The notes beneath the pieces are model-generated. The model made no database searches, was not told the DNA's origin, and saw only the letters and a list, made by a program, of their open reading frames with translations. Shown here piece after piece: positions 34,124 through 42,802 of a DNA stretch of 64,000 bases; positions within the stretch are counted from its first letter, which is position 1; each line of letters begins with the position of its first letter. The position numbers were made by a program, and so were the translations under genes. The DNA lies in assembly GCA_045542735.1 (NCBI GenBank), contig JAZQLQ010000003.1, positions 1 to 64,000 of the forward strand, in the 5' to 3' direction. Source of the stretch: UBA2882 sp045542735 (GTDB lineage Bacteria; Bacillota; Clostridia; Lachnospirales; Lachnospiraceae).

Positions 34124-34645
34124 TTACACCTCCTTATTCGCGTTAAAGATATCTTTTAATACTGCCATACGGGGGTCCGGTACAAACGTATCACACTCGC
34201 AGTCCCCTTGGTTCAAATCTTTGCCACATTTCATGCAAATACCTTTGCACTCTTCTTTACACAAGATCTTACCAGGCCAGTTTATCAATATTTCATTGCC
34301 GATGAGTACCTCGGTATCTAACTGATATCCGTTTAAATAAGGACATTCATCGACGTCGGCAGGATTTTCAATCTGCTCTGTTCCTATGTGTTCATCAATA
34401 CAAATCGTCACATCAACATCAACTCTGGTAAGACAGCGGTCACACCTTGCCCGGAATGAAAGGGTTCCTTCTCCGGCTACGCTCATCTTGCCTTTCCCCT
34501 GATTGCTTAAAGTCAGTACTATGGGCTCTTTACTAAGCACCTTAAACTGTCCTTCTGCCGATTTAAAAAAATCCGCCTCATAAGTAACAGGAATTTCTTC
34601 TGTTCTGTTTTCATTTGATAAGATGTCTGTAAGGTTCAGTAACAT
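34124..34645 (-). CDS. yceD: YceD/DUF177 family protein, large-subunit rRNA accumulation
   Basis: 173-residue protein of the YceD family; in E. coli and plants members are needed for 23S rRNA accumulation. It has the RARCDRCLTRVDVDV core with CxxC, and the C-terminal Cys-rich tail CKEECKGICMKCGKDLNQGD, where pairs of Cys may bind zinc. It heads the operon with rpmF under a perfect consensus promoter. In B. subtilis the same position is ylbN, next to tmcAL (ylbM); here tmcAL is 3 kb away. Confidence 0.92.
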   Translation of the reverse strand: MLLNLTDILSNENRTEEIPVTYEADFFKSAEGQFKVLSKEPIVLTLSNQGKGKMSVAGEGTLSFRARCDRCLTRVDVDVTICIDEHIGTEQIENPADVDECPYLNGYQLDTEVLIGNEILINWPGKILCKEECKGICMKCGKDLNQGDCECDTFVPDPRMAVLKDIFNANKEV

Positions 34646-34671
34646 TTCATACTCCTATCCACACTCAAACG

Positions 34672-34700
34672 ATTATACATAAATCAAGAAGGTTTGTCAA
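34672..34700 (-). promoter_or_regulatory. Perfect sigma-A promoter of yceD-rpmF
   Basis: TTGACA (34695-34700), exactly 17 bases, TATAAT (34672-34677) on the minus strand: full consensus at both boxes, as expected for a ribosomal-protein operon. Confidence 0.9.
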
Positions 34701-34741
34701 TAATCATCCTTAGATTTTTTAATTACTTTTTCTTAAGGCTG

Positions 34742-34750
34742 TGCTATAAT
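34742..34750 (+). promoter_or_regulatory. Promoter of the plus-strand membrane protein, extended -10
   Basis: TGCTATAAT on the plus strand is a TG-N-TATAAT extended -10 box 42 bases before the ATG at 34792; no clear -35 box. It diverges from the yceD promoter. Confidence 0.6.
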
Positions 34751-34791
34751 GTTTTCATCGACCTATTATATAAGTTTTTAGGAGACCGGTT

Positions 34792-36393
34792 ATGAAATCT
34801 ATCATATGGAACAAACAAAATAAAATCAAATGTGCATTACCTGTTATTGCATTATTTCTATATATTATACATGCCTTTTTACTGCGTAATCAGGTCCGTA
34901 ATATTTTTTCACAGGGTATTCTTTATGGAAAGAAAGAATTTGCCACCATCGCATTATCCTGTTTGTTTGGCTACGCAGTATACACCACTTTACTCTTTTG
35001 CATTTATTTATTCATAAGTAAAAATCAGGTGTTCAGGAAATTATTAAAAGAATTCCTTATATATTTTATTCCCTTGTGCATATTACTGCTATGCATATGG
35101 CCGGGTTTCTTAAAGGGCGATGAATTTTATGTGCTGGAAGCAGTCCGTGATTTGAAATTTTCTCCTGCACAGACCGGTATTACCAGCTTATTTTACGTTG
35201 CCTGTTTACGCTTTTTCCCTTCTGTGGGATCTATCACATTTTTCCAGATATTGATTGTATCGGAAATATATGCCTACATTTTTTATATGTTAAAGCAAAT
35301 TTATCCCAATCGCAATCTATTGCTGTGCCGTCTGGTATGTTTCCTGCTCCCTGTTTTGGACGGAAATCTGTTTACCTTACGTGCCACATTGGTTGGCTGG
35401 ATTTTTCTATTAATTATGGTTATGTGTTTTTATGCATGGAAAAAAGATGAATTGTCCGTGAAACAATGGGTAGTCATTTCCTTGCTTTGTGGTCTGATTA
35501 TCGCTTGGAGAAGTGAATATATTTATATGCTTATTTTTATTCCTATTGCAATGAAATGGGTTTATAAAAAAACATGGAAACAGGCATTGCTTTGCTTTTT
35601 AATTATCTTAATCGCATATCAAGGATGTAACATTCCTAACAAGATAGCTTTAAATGGTAGCAATAAATATCCTATTTCTCTTGTTATTAATCCCTTGGGC
35701 AATATCTTTGCACAGGATGAAATCCGCGGAGAAACTGCTTATGATGACATTATGACCATCAACGAACTCATTGATGTCCAGGCTTTGCGCCGCCATCCTT
35801 CAGTCCGTAACATCAGTCAGTACTGGAATATTCCTGACATATTACCCAAGGAACAATTGGATGCTTTTATGTCCGCATCCATCCGGTTAATCCTAAATAA
35901 TTTTGACCATTTCCTCTATTACCGATGGCTGACCTTTGCTCACACCAATGGTATGTATGCGGATGAAATCAATCATCCCATTGCACCCACAGCGGAAACG
36001 GTTTATACCTTAAATTACTATGGAAGAGACTACAAAAATGATTACTATTTCATGCAGGCCCCTTTAGGAACGTCAGTGCGTAATGCCGTTATTGATTTTT
36101 TGGCATGCCGCCATTATGTCTCCATGGCACCCAAAACCAATGCGCTCTATCCTATTTTTTATAATTGCTTGCCGACTTTCGTTTTCGCTTTTGTATGCAT
36201 GATTGTATGTCTGTTCAAGAAGAAATTTGTACCTGCCGGCATCCTATTTACAACCGGCGTGCAGGTTGCCTTGATTTTCTTAACTGCACCTGCCATGTTC
36301 TTTATGTACTACTTCTGCTTCTATCTGGCAGGATATTTCCTGACCGCAGTCATGTTACTGGAATTAAACACAAAAGAAAAACTCGTACACTAG
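34792..36393 (+). CDS. Polytopic membrane protein, possible GT-C-fold glycosyltransferase; function unknown
   Basis: 533 residues with about 11-13 hydrophobic helices. After two to three helices comes LLCIWPGFLKGDEFYVLEAV, a WPGxxxxDE loop, and later GDEFY-like acidic residues face outside; this layout resembles GT-C glycosyltransferases and the related DUF6020-type proteins, which use an Asp or Glu in the first outer loop with lipid-linked sugars. Residues 295-430 form a long outer region with no helix. I do not recognise a named family. It is the only plus-strand gene between pta and yceD and has its own promoter, AGGAG site and terminator, and its Leu/Ile-rich, AT-biased composition differs from its neighbours. 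It may be an insertion into an ancestral operon. Confidence 0.55.
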   Translation: MKSIIWNKQNKIKCALPVIALFLYIIHAFLLRNQVRNIFSQGILYGKKEFATIALSCLFGYAVYTTLLFCIYLFISKNQVFRKLLKEFLIYFIPLCILLLCIWPGFLKGDEFYVLEAVRDLKFSPAQTGITSLFYVACLRFFPSVGSITFFQILIVSEIYAYIFYMLKQIYPNRNLLLCRLVCFLLPVLDGNLFTLRATLVGWIFLLIMVMCFYAWKKDELSVKQWVVISLLCGLIIAWRSEYIYMLIFIPIAMKWVYKKTWKQALLCFLIILIAYQGCNIPNKIALNGSNKYPISLVINPLGNIFAQDEIRGETAYDDIMTINELIDVQALRRHPSVRNISQYWNIPDILPKEQLDAFMSASIRLILNNFDHFLYYRWLTFAHTNGMYADEINHPIAPTAETVYTLNYYGRDYKNDYYFMQAPLGTSVRNAVIDFLACRHYVSMAPKTNALYPIFYNCLPTFVFAFVCMIVCLFKKKFVPAGILFTTGVQVALIFLTAPAMFFMYYFCFYLAGYFLTAVMLLELNTKEKLVH

Positions 36394-36410
36394 GTACGAG
36401 TTTTATTGTT
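36378..36410. terminator. Bidirectional terminator between the membrane protein and pta
   Basis: AAAACTCGTAC and GTACGAGTTTT form a stem whose loop holds the stop codon of the plus-strand gene. A flank of A before and T after makes it work for pta on the minus strand too. Confidence 0.88.
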
Positions 36411-36416
36411 TTATTT

Positions 36417-37418
36417 TTATACTAATTGTGCCTGTACTGCTGTCAGTGCCACAACACCTACAATATCTTCCCAGGAACATCCACGTGACAAATCGTTAAC
36501 CGGCTTTGCAATACCCTGAAGCATGGGGCCATATGCCTCTGCTTTACCAAGTCTTTGTACTAATTTATAAGAAATGTTACCGCAGTCTAAGTTGGGGAAT
36601 ACCAATACATTGGCTTTACCTGCCACTTCACTGCCGGGTGCTTTGGATTTGGCAATATGAGGAACCAACGCAGCATCGGCCTGCAATTCTCCATCTACAC
36701 AGAGATTGGGATAGGTTTCTTTTGCAATACGGGTTGCCTCTACTACTTTATCTACCAAAGGATGTTTGGCACTTCCCTTTGTAGAATGGGAAAGCATTGC
36801 AATAATAGGCTTTGCTCCGACCAAGCTCTTGAAACTCTTTGCGGATGTCTCAGCAATATCTGCCAATTCTTCCGCTGTGGGGTCCTGATTGAGACCACAG
36901 TCTGCAAACAGGAAGGTACCATTTTCACCATACTCACAATTCGGTACATCCAAGATAAAGAAACCGGAAACTAATTTTACACCGGGAGCAGTCTTTAAAA
37001 TCTGTAATGCAGGTCTTAAGGTATCTGCTGTAGCATGGCAAGCACCTGCCACCATACCATCTGCATCATTGGCTTTTACCATGATAACACCAAAGGTCAG
37101 ATAATCTTTTTTCAAAATCTCAGTAGCCTTTTCGATAGTCATGCCTTTGGACTTTCTGGTTTCATAAAGCAACTGAGCATATTCATCAAACTTTTCACAT
37201 GTCTCGGGATCAACGACAGTCACACCATCCAGATCAACTTCCAACCAGCGGGCACCGTCCATAATCTTTTCTTCATTACCCACCATGATAATATCAGCAA
37301 TCCCTTCCTCCACAATATGTGATGCCGCAATCAAAGTACGTTTATCATTTGTCTCCGGCAATACAATCGTCTTGCGGTCTGCAATTGCTTTTTCTTTAAT
37401 AATATCTATATATGACAT
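36417..37418 (-). CDS. pta: Phosphate acetyltransferase
   Basis: Interconverts acetyl-CoA and acetyl phosphate; 333 residues, the short single-domain Pta of Firmicutes. Conserved parts: KTIVLPETNDKRTLIAA near the start, GMVAGACHATADTLRPALQI, FADCGLNQDPTAEELADIA, and AMLSHSTKGSAKHPLVDKV. The ATG at 37418 has AGGAG 8 bases upstream; the longer reading to 37511 would start upstream of the -10 box. No acetate kinase gene lies beside it, which is unusual. Its terminator is shared with the convergent membrane protein. Confidence 0.95.
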   Translation of the reverse strand: MSYIDIIKEKAIADRKTIVLPETNDKRTLIAASHIVEEGIADIIMVGNEEKIMDGARWLEVDLDGVTVVDPETCEKFDEYAQLLYETRKSKGMTIEKATEILKKDYLTFGVIMVKANDADGMVAGACHATADTLRPALQILKTAPGVKLVSGFFILDVPNCEYGENGTFLFADCGLNQDPTAEELADIAETSAKSFKSLVGAKPIIAMLSHSTKGSAKHPLVDKVVEATRIAKETYPNLCVDGELQADAALVPHIAKSKAPGSEVAGKANVLVFPNLDCGNISYKLVQRLGKAEAYGPMLQGIAKPVNDLSRGCSWEDIVGVVALTAVQAQLV

Positions 37419-37449
37419 ATACATATCTCCTTTCGCTATACCTTTTATT

Positions 37450-37478
37450 ATTATAATCCATTCAGGAGCGAAGAACAA
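37450..37478 (-). promoter_or_regulatory. pta promoter
   Basis: TATAAT (37450-37455) on the minus strand with a weak TTGTTC box (37473-37478) at 17 bases, and AAAGGAG following. It lies about 30 bases before the pta ATG and excludes the longer pta start. Confidence 0.6.
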
Positions 37479-37638
37479 GTTGAGATATGCTAAAACATGT
37501 CCGAAATTCAATACAATCCTATGAATATTTTATGTTTTTTCTTCTCTTTCGGTTGTTGGAAACATGAAAACGTGCTATCTTTGATATAGTGTAAAAAAAT
37601 AGGCAATTCAAGCCGGTAAATTGAGATGGAGACAAAAA

Positions 37639-38874
37639 ATGAAAGTAACAGGTATTATTGCAGAATATAATCCGTTTCACAACGGACACCGCTATCAGAT
37701 TCAACGCGCACGTGAATTAACCGGCGCTGATTATATCATTGTTGTTATGAGTGGTAACTTCACACAACGCGGCACCCCGGCCATCATTGATAAATACAGT
37801 CGTGCCAAAATGGCATTGATGGGTGGCGCAGACTTGGTTATTGAATTACCGGTATGTTACGCTACCGGAAGCGCTGAATACTTTGCATCCGGTGCCATTG
37901 CTTTATTAAACCAATTGGGTTGTGTAGACGCCATCTGCTTCGGAAGCGAATGCGGCGACATTATCCCTTTAAAAAAGATTGCCAATGCTTTGGTGAATGA
38001 AACAGAGGAATTCCGCCGCATCCTAAAATCTAAATTAAAAAACGGAAGTACATATCCTGTTGCCAGAAATGCCGCTTTGGCTGAAACCCTGGATGGCTTT
38101 ATCACCTTCGATACCATTCTCGGTTCTCCAAATAATATTCTGGGTATTGAATACATCAAAGCTCTGATTCGTCAGGGAAGCTTTATCGAGCCCTTTACCA
38201 ATCAACGAATCGGCTCTGATTATCACTCATACAAATTGGCAGATGCTTTTAGTTCCGCCATTTCCATCCGTCAGTCCTTGTCCATGCAGGACAATCTGGA
38301 CATGGTACGCACGCAGTTACCCTCTGCTACCTATGAGATTATGAATGAGGATTTCCATAAAACCTTCCCTGTATTTGCATCCGATTTTTCTTCTATGTTA
38401 AAATTCAAATTAAATCGCGAACGCAATGAAGGCTTTACCAAATACTTTGATGTAACTCAAGCTATTTCCGACAAATTTGTAAAAGAAACCTTCGAGATGC
38501 AAGGCTTCGATGAATTTTGTGACACCTTAAAAAGCAAGGATTTGACTTATGTTCGTATCAGTCGATGCTTATCACACATTCTGCTGGACATTTATGAAGA
38601 AGACGTAAAACAATATATGGATTCCGGTATTGTATATTATGCCAAAGTATTGGGATTAAAAGAGGACGCTGCGCCTTTAACCAAGGCAATCAAAAAGAAC
38701 TCTTCCATCCCTCTGATTACTAAGACAACCACCGCTTCTTCCAAGCTGTATCCCTTGGGACAAAAACAATTCAGCCGTGACATTTATGCTTCCCACGTAT
38801 ACGAATGCATTGCCGGCACGAAGTATCACGCAGGCATGCGCGACGAATACCGCAGGCAGGTAGTCAAGGTCTGA
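37639..38874 (+). CDS. tmcAL: tRNA(Met) cytidine acetate ligase TmcAL
   Basis: 411-residue nucleotidyltransferase-fold enzyme. In B. subtilis TmcAL (YlbM) uses acetate and ATP to form N4-acetylcytidine at wobble position 34 of elongator tRNA-Met. The HxGH-type motif is IIAEYNPFHNGHRYQIQ at the N-terminus, followed by VVMSGNFTQRGTPAIIDKY, DLVIELPVCYATGSAEYFA and ILGIEYIKAL. The ATG at 37639 has GGAG 7 bases upstream. It stands divergent to pta; acetate supply and use are thus neighbours. The gene is convergent with the ZIP gene and ends before a large inverted repeat. Confidence 0.93.
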   Translation: MKVTGIIAEYNPFHNGHRYQIQRARELTGADYIIVVMSGNFTQRGTPAIIDKYSRAKMALMGGADLVIELPVCYATGSAEYFASGAIALLNQLGCVDAICFGSECGDIIPLKKIANALVNETEEFRRILKSKLKNGSTYPVARNAALAETLDGFITFDTILGSPNNILGIEYIKALIRQGSFIEPFTNQRIGSDYHSYKLADAFSSAISIRQSLSMQDNLDMVRTQLPSATYEIMNEDFHKTFPVFASDFSSMLKFKLNRERNEGFTKYFDVTQAISDKFVKETFEMQGFDEFCDTLKSKDLTYVRISRCLSHILLDIYEEDVKQYMDSGIVYYAKVLGLKEDAAPLTKAIKKNSSIPLITKTTTASSKLYPLGQKQFSRDIYASHVYECIAGTKYHAGMRDEYRRQVVKV

Positions 38875-38917
38875 GGATAAGAAATAAAAAACATTTGTTT
38901 ACATAGATATAAAAAAA

Positions 38918-39027
38918 GAGTGCGTTGCATTTTATGATTTATTATTTTAAAACTTAAAACTCGTCCCGATGGTATCGGGACTCAGACACGTTAAGTTTTA
39001 AAATAATAAACAAAAATGAACGCACTC
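38918..39027. repeat. 110-bp multi-arm inverted repeat between convergent genes
   Basis: Three nested perfect arms: outer GAGTGCGTT / AACGCACTC (38918-38926, 39019-39027), middle 20 bp (38938-38957 with 38991-39010, AT-rich), inner GTCCCGAT-GGT-ATCGGGAC (38963-38981). Asymmetric bulges of 5-11 bases separate the arms. The minus strand runs into TTTTTTTATAT beyond the outer arm, so it could end the ZIP transcript; the plus strand has ATTTTAG. It is far larger than an ordinary terminator and may be a MITE-like remnant or a structured RNA. No target duplication is evident and no second copy was seen in this window. Confidence 0.8.
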
Positions 39028-39083
39028 ATTTTAGTTATTCTAATCAAATATATTTTTTAATTTCTAATACTTATCCTTACTTT

Positions 39084-39842
39084 TTAACCTAGGCAGGTGT
39101 CCATGACGAGCATAAGGAAAAATCCTGCCATGAGGGCGTAGGTTGCTGCCAGCTCATTGCCATGGCTGTGAGTCTCGGGAATCATTTCATCACTGACCAC
39201 ATAGAGCATGGTGCCGCCGGCAACACTTAGAGCAAAAGGTAAAATAGATGTAGCCACACTGGCTGCCGCATACCCTAAGAATGTACCAAGTACTTCTACC
39301 AGTCCTGTAAAGGAAGCAATGACAAAGGTTCTTTTTTTGCTCATCCCTGCCAATAACATGGGCGAAATGATAATCATACCTTCTGGGATATTCTGCAATG
39401 CAATTCCCAAAGCCACACTCAAGGCATTACCAACATTGCCGCCACCAAAGGACACACCTGCCGCAAGTCCCTCAGGCAGATTGTGAAGGGCAATGGCAAA
39501 CACAAACAGCAATACTTTATCAATATTACCATTGTGATGACTTTCCGAATCCACACCGGATAAGTTATGCAAATGAGGAGTGAGTTTATCCAACAAATTT
39601 AACAATAACGCACCGCACAAAAGTCCGATTCCCACAATAGGAATCCCACTTTTCCCGGTTCCTTCAATAGCCGGTAAAATCAAACCTACCACTGCCGCCG
39701 CCAGCATCACTCCGGCTGCAAATCCCATGAGAATATCATTTAATTTATGTGAGCAATTGGGAATGAAAAATCCGACAATCGCCCCAAATACCGTGGCACC
39801 ACCAATTCCAAGTGCCGTCAATAATACTAATTGCATATCCAA
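39084..39842 (-). CDS. ZIP family metal transporter
   Basis: Zinc/iron permease of 252 residues, close to the ZupT/GufA group. Eight hydrophobic helices are expected. Helix 4 carries the metal site HNLPEGLAAGVSFGG (about 119-133) and helix 5 has QNIPEGMIIISPMLL, the paired H-N-x-P-E-G and x-N-x-P-E-G motifs of the family. The His-rich loop between helices 3 and 4 is LTPHLHNLSGVDSESHH, likely a metal sensor or store. It follows the PFL gene by 5 bases and is probably in the ACT-PFL-ZIP operon. Confidence 0.88.
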   Translation of the reverse strand: MDMQLVLLTALGIGGATVFGAIVGFFIPNCSHKLNDILMGFAAGVMLAAAVVGLILPAIEGTGKSGIPIVGIGLLCGALLLNLLDKLTPHLHNLSGVDSESHHNGNIDKVLLFVFAIALHNLPEGLAAGVSFGGGNVGNALSVALGIALQNIPEGMIIISPMLLAGMSKKRTFVIASFTGLVEVLGTFLGYAAASVATSILPFALSVAGGTMLYVVSDEMIPETHSHGNELAATYALMAGFFLMLVMDTCLG

Positions 39843-39847
39843 TCATC

Positions 39848-41212
39848 CTAATTTTTAAAGCTGTGGATTGGTGCCGGGATACGTCCGCCTCTATTTACAA
39901 AGTTGTCACAAGAGAAAGGATTTACAGGCATAATGGGAGCATAACCAAGCAATCCACCAAATTCAACCGTCTCACCTACACCTTTGCCGATAACGGGGAT
40001 AATACGGACAGCTGTGGTCTTTTGATTAATCATACCGATTGCCAACTCATCTGCAATGATACCGGAAATAGTAGTTGCTTTGGTATCACCGGGGATAGCG
40101 ATCATATCAAGACCAACGCTACATACACAAGTCATTGCTTCCAATTTTTCTAAGGTCAAAGCACCTGCATTTACTGCATCAATCATACCCTGATCTTCAC
40201 TGACAGGAATAAATGCACCACTTAATCCGCCCACATAAGAAGATGCCATGACGCCACCTTTTTTTACCTGGTCATTTAACAAAGCAAGTGCCGCTGTTGT
40301 ACCGGGTGCACCGGGATATTCAACACCGATTTCTGTCAAAATATCCGCTACGCTATCGCCGATTGCCGGTGTGGGTGCCAAGGATAAGTCAATGATACCG
40401 AAGGGAATTCCCATCATACGGGATGCTTCTTTGGCCACCAACTGACCTACACGTGTTACCTTAAAGGCAGTCTTTTTAATGGTCTCACAGAGAACCTCAA
40501 AGTTCTCGCCTCTTACCTTTTCAAGAGCAGTCTTTACTACACCGGGACCGGACACACCGACATTGATAATCTTGTCAGCTTCTGTCACACCGTGGAAAGC
40601 ACCTGCCATAAAAGGGTTATCATCGGGCGCATTACAAAATACAACCAATTTTGCACAACCCATAGAGTTGTTGTCTTTGGTGTACTCTGCAGTTTCTTTT
40701 ACAATTTCACCCATGAGCTTTACTGCATCCATGTTGATACCGGTCTTGGTAGAGCCCAAGTTGATACTACTACATACACGCTCGGTATTTGCCATCGCCT
40801 GTGGAATGGAACGGATTAAAAGTTCATCTGCTTTGGTCATTCCTTTTGCTACCAATGCAGAATATCCACCAAGGAAGTTTACACCAACCTCCTTGGCTAC
40901 CTGATCCAACACTTCTGCAATCTGTGCAAAATCTTCCGGTGTCTTGCAGGCAGAACCACCAACCAATGCAATGGGTGTTACAGAGATTCTCTTGTTTACA
41001 ATTGGAATACCAAATTCCTTTTCAATCTCCTCTCCGGTTTTTACCAAATCCTTAGCTGTTTCTTTTATCTTATGATAAATATTCTTTTTTAGTGTCTCCA
41101 AGTCAGAGTCGATACAATCCAAAAGGCTGATACCCAGTGTAATGGTACGCACATCCAGATTTTCTTTCTCGATCATCTTATTGGTTTCGTTTACTTCATA
41201 AAAGTTAATCAT
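39848..41212 (-). CDS. PFL family protein (UPF0210/DUF711)
   Basis: 454-residue protein of the UPF0210 family, similar in fold to glycyl-radical proteins but without a known activity. Markers: VRTITLGISLLDCIDSDLE, GGYSALVAKGMTKADELLI, FGIIDLSLAPTPAIGDSVA, and the C-terminal FVNRGGRIPAPIHSFKN. It is almost always next to an ACT protein of the UPF0237 family, as here (32 bases upstream), and the pair may share a role in amino-acid or metal response. Function is not established; no catalytic residue is claimed. Confidence 0.88.
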   Translation of the reverse strand: MINFYEVNETNKMIEKENLDVRTITLGISLLDCIDSDLETLKKNIYHKIKETAKDLVKTGEEIEKEFGIPIVNKRISVTPIALVGGSACKTPEDFAQIAEVLDQVAKEVGVNFLGGYSALVAKGMTKADELLIRSIPQAMANTERVCSSINLGSTKTGINMDAVKLMGEIVKETAEYTKDNNSMGCAKLVVFCNAPDDNPFMAGAFHGVTEADKIINVGVSGPGVVKTALEKVRGENFEVLCETIKKTAFKVTRVGQLVAKEASRMMGIPFGIIDLSLAPTPAIGDSVADILTEIGVEYPGAPGTTAALALLNDQVKKGGVMASSYVGGLSGAFIPVSEDQGMIDAVNAGALTLEKLEAMTCVCSVGLDMIAIPGDTKATTISGIIADELAIGMINQKTTAVRIIPVIGKGVGETVEFGGLLGYAPIMPVNPFSCDNFVNRGGRIPAPIHSFKN

Positions 41213-41244
41213 GTCTTCTCTCCTGTTAATATGAACTCTGATCT

Positions 41245-41517
41245 TTAGATTCTGTGCATCATGTCAAAAATATCTTCTCTCTGACATTTGATCATAACAC
41301 CGATGTCTTCACCCAATGCTGCAAGCTCATCAACCACTACATCAAAAGGTGTTGTAGACTGATTCATATCTACAATCATCATCATATTAAAATAATCCTG
41401 TACAATTGTCTGGGAAATATCAAGAATGTTGACCTGACGGTCTGCAAGGTATGTACACACTCTTGCGATAATTCCTACAGTATCCTTACCAAGTACAGTA
41501 ATAATTGCTCTTTTCAT
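41245..41517 (-). CDS. ACT domain protein (UPF0237)
   Basis: Small single ACT domain, 90 residues: RAIITVLGKDTVGIIARVCTYL, then NILDISQTIVQDYFNMMMIV and DELAALGEDIGVMIKCQRED. The ACT fold binds small ligands such as amino acids. It heads the ACT-PFL-ZIP run, driven by the promoter at 41581-41609. A CATTGC-TTCC-GCAATG hairpin lies in its leader. Confidence 0.9.
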   Translation of the reverse strand: MKRAIITVLGKDTVGIIARVCTYLADRQVNILDISQTIVQDYFNMMMIVDMNQSTTPFDVVVDELAALGEDIGVMIKCQREDIFDMMHRI

Positions 41518-41580
41518 AACATTTCTCCTTTTCTATCATCGCATTGCTTCCGCAATGTTTTTGTACATTTTCCGCCACTA

Positions 41581-41609
41581 AGTATAGCATAATCTATTGT
41601 TCATCACAA
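41581..41609 (-). promoter_or_regulatory. Promoter of the ACT-PFL-ZIP operon
   Basis: TTGTGA (41604-41609), 17 bases, TATACT (41581-41586), with TG one base before the -10 box (TGCTATACT). It overlaps the end of the rlmI-like gene. Confidence 0.65.
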
Positions 41610-42790
41610 ACCTGAAAAATATAGAATTTCAGATAATAGGACTCATCGGCCGCCCAAAGAATGGGATGATCCGGTGCCTGTGTACGGTATTCTACCTGAC
41701 GCAATCTTTTATGTACGTTCTTTGCCGCCTGTCCGATAGTCTGGGTAAACAGCTCGTAACTCATAAAATGAGAACAGGAACAGGTGCACAGATATCCACC
41801 ATCTTTTACCAACTTCATACCGCGCAGATTGATTTCACGATATCCCTTGGTAGCATTTTTGATGGAACTGCGGGATTTGGTAAATGCCGGTGGATCCAAA
41901 ATCACCACATCGTACTTTTCACCTGCCTCCTCCAGCTTGGGAAGCAATTCAAATACATCCTCACAAATAAACTTCACCGTTTTATCTAAACCGTTGAGTT
42001 TTGCATTTTCCGTTGCCTGATCTACTGCCAACTGTGATGCATCCACACCTGTCACTTCCTTTGCTCCTGCAATGCCTGCATTCAGTGCAAAGGACCCTGT
42101 ATGGGTAAAACAATCAAGGACTCTGGCATCTTTACAAAGACGCTGAATTGCCAAACGGTTATATTTCTGATCAAGGAAAAATCCCGTCTTTTGCCCGTCC
42201 TTTACATCAACTATGTATTTGACACCGTTTTCTACAATCTCTACTTTGATATCAAAAGGTTCCCCGATGAAGCCCTTGTATTGCTCCATTCCCTCTTGAT
42301 TTCGTACCTTGGCATCACTTCTTTCATAAATACCACGGATTGCAATTCCATCTTCTGCCAAAACCTTTTTTAGTTGTTCTAATATTACCGGCTTTAACAA
42401 ATCAATACCCAGTGCCAGAGATTGTACCACCAGTACATCTTCAAATTTGTCTACCACCAGTCCCGGCAAGAAATCTGCCTCACCGAAAATCACACGGCAA
42501 CTACTGGTATCTACCGTTTTCTTGCGGTATTCCCACGCTTCCTTTACACGTCTGTACAAAAATGCTTCGTCAATATCCACATCCTTTTTTCTGGTCATCA
42601 TACGAATGCGGATTTTGGAGTTTGTATTGATAAAACCTTTTCCCATAGGAAAACCGTCAAAGTCATGGACTATGACGATTTCTCCATTTGTAAAGGAACC
42701 CATTACCGAAGCAATCTCATTATCATAGATCCAGCTTCCGCCCGCTTTTAAGGCTCTGCCTTCTCCTTTTTTTAATGTCACAATTGCCAT
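41594..42790 (-). CDS. RlmI-like class I SAM rRNA methyltransferase
   Basis: 398 residues with an N-terminal PUA domain (LKKGEGRALKAGGSWIYDNE, about 1-75) and a C-terminal Rossmann methyltransferase (VLDCFTHTGSFALNAGIAGA, VDASQLAVDQA, FDVVILDPPAF-like DVVILDPPAFTKSR). It belongs to the RlmI/YccW group; E. coli RlmI makes m5C1962 of 23S rRNA. The catalytic Cys stands in YLCTCSCSHFM. It follows the M18 gene by 12 bases and is probably co-transcribed. The exact target base here is inferred. Confidence 0.9.
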   Translation of the reverse strand: MAIVTLKKGEGRALKAGGSWIYDNEIASVMGSFTNGEIVIVHDFDGFPMGKGFINTNSKIRIRMMTRKKDVDIDEAFLYRRVKEAWEYRKKTVDTSSCRVIFGEADFLPGLVVDKFEDVLVVQSLALGIDLLKPVILEQLKKVLAEDGIAIRGIYERSDAKVRNQEGMEQYKGFIGEPFDIKVEIVENGVKYIVDVKDGQKTGFFLDQKYNRLAIQRLCKDARVLDCFTHTGSFALNAGIAGAKEVTGVDASQLAVDQATENAKLNGLDKTVKFICEDVFELLPKLEEAGEKYDVVILDPPAFTKSRSSIKNATKGYREINLRGMKLVKDGGYLCTCSCSHFMSYELFTQTIGQAAKNVHKRLRQVEYRTQAPDHPILWAADESYYLKFYIFQVCDEQ

Positions 42791-42802
42791 CTTTATATTC
42801 CT

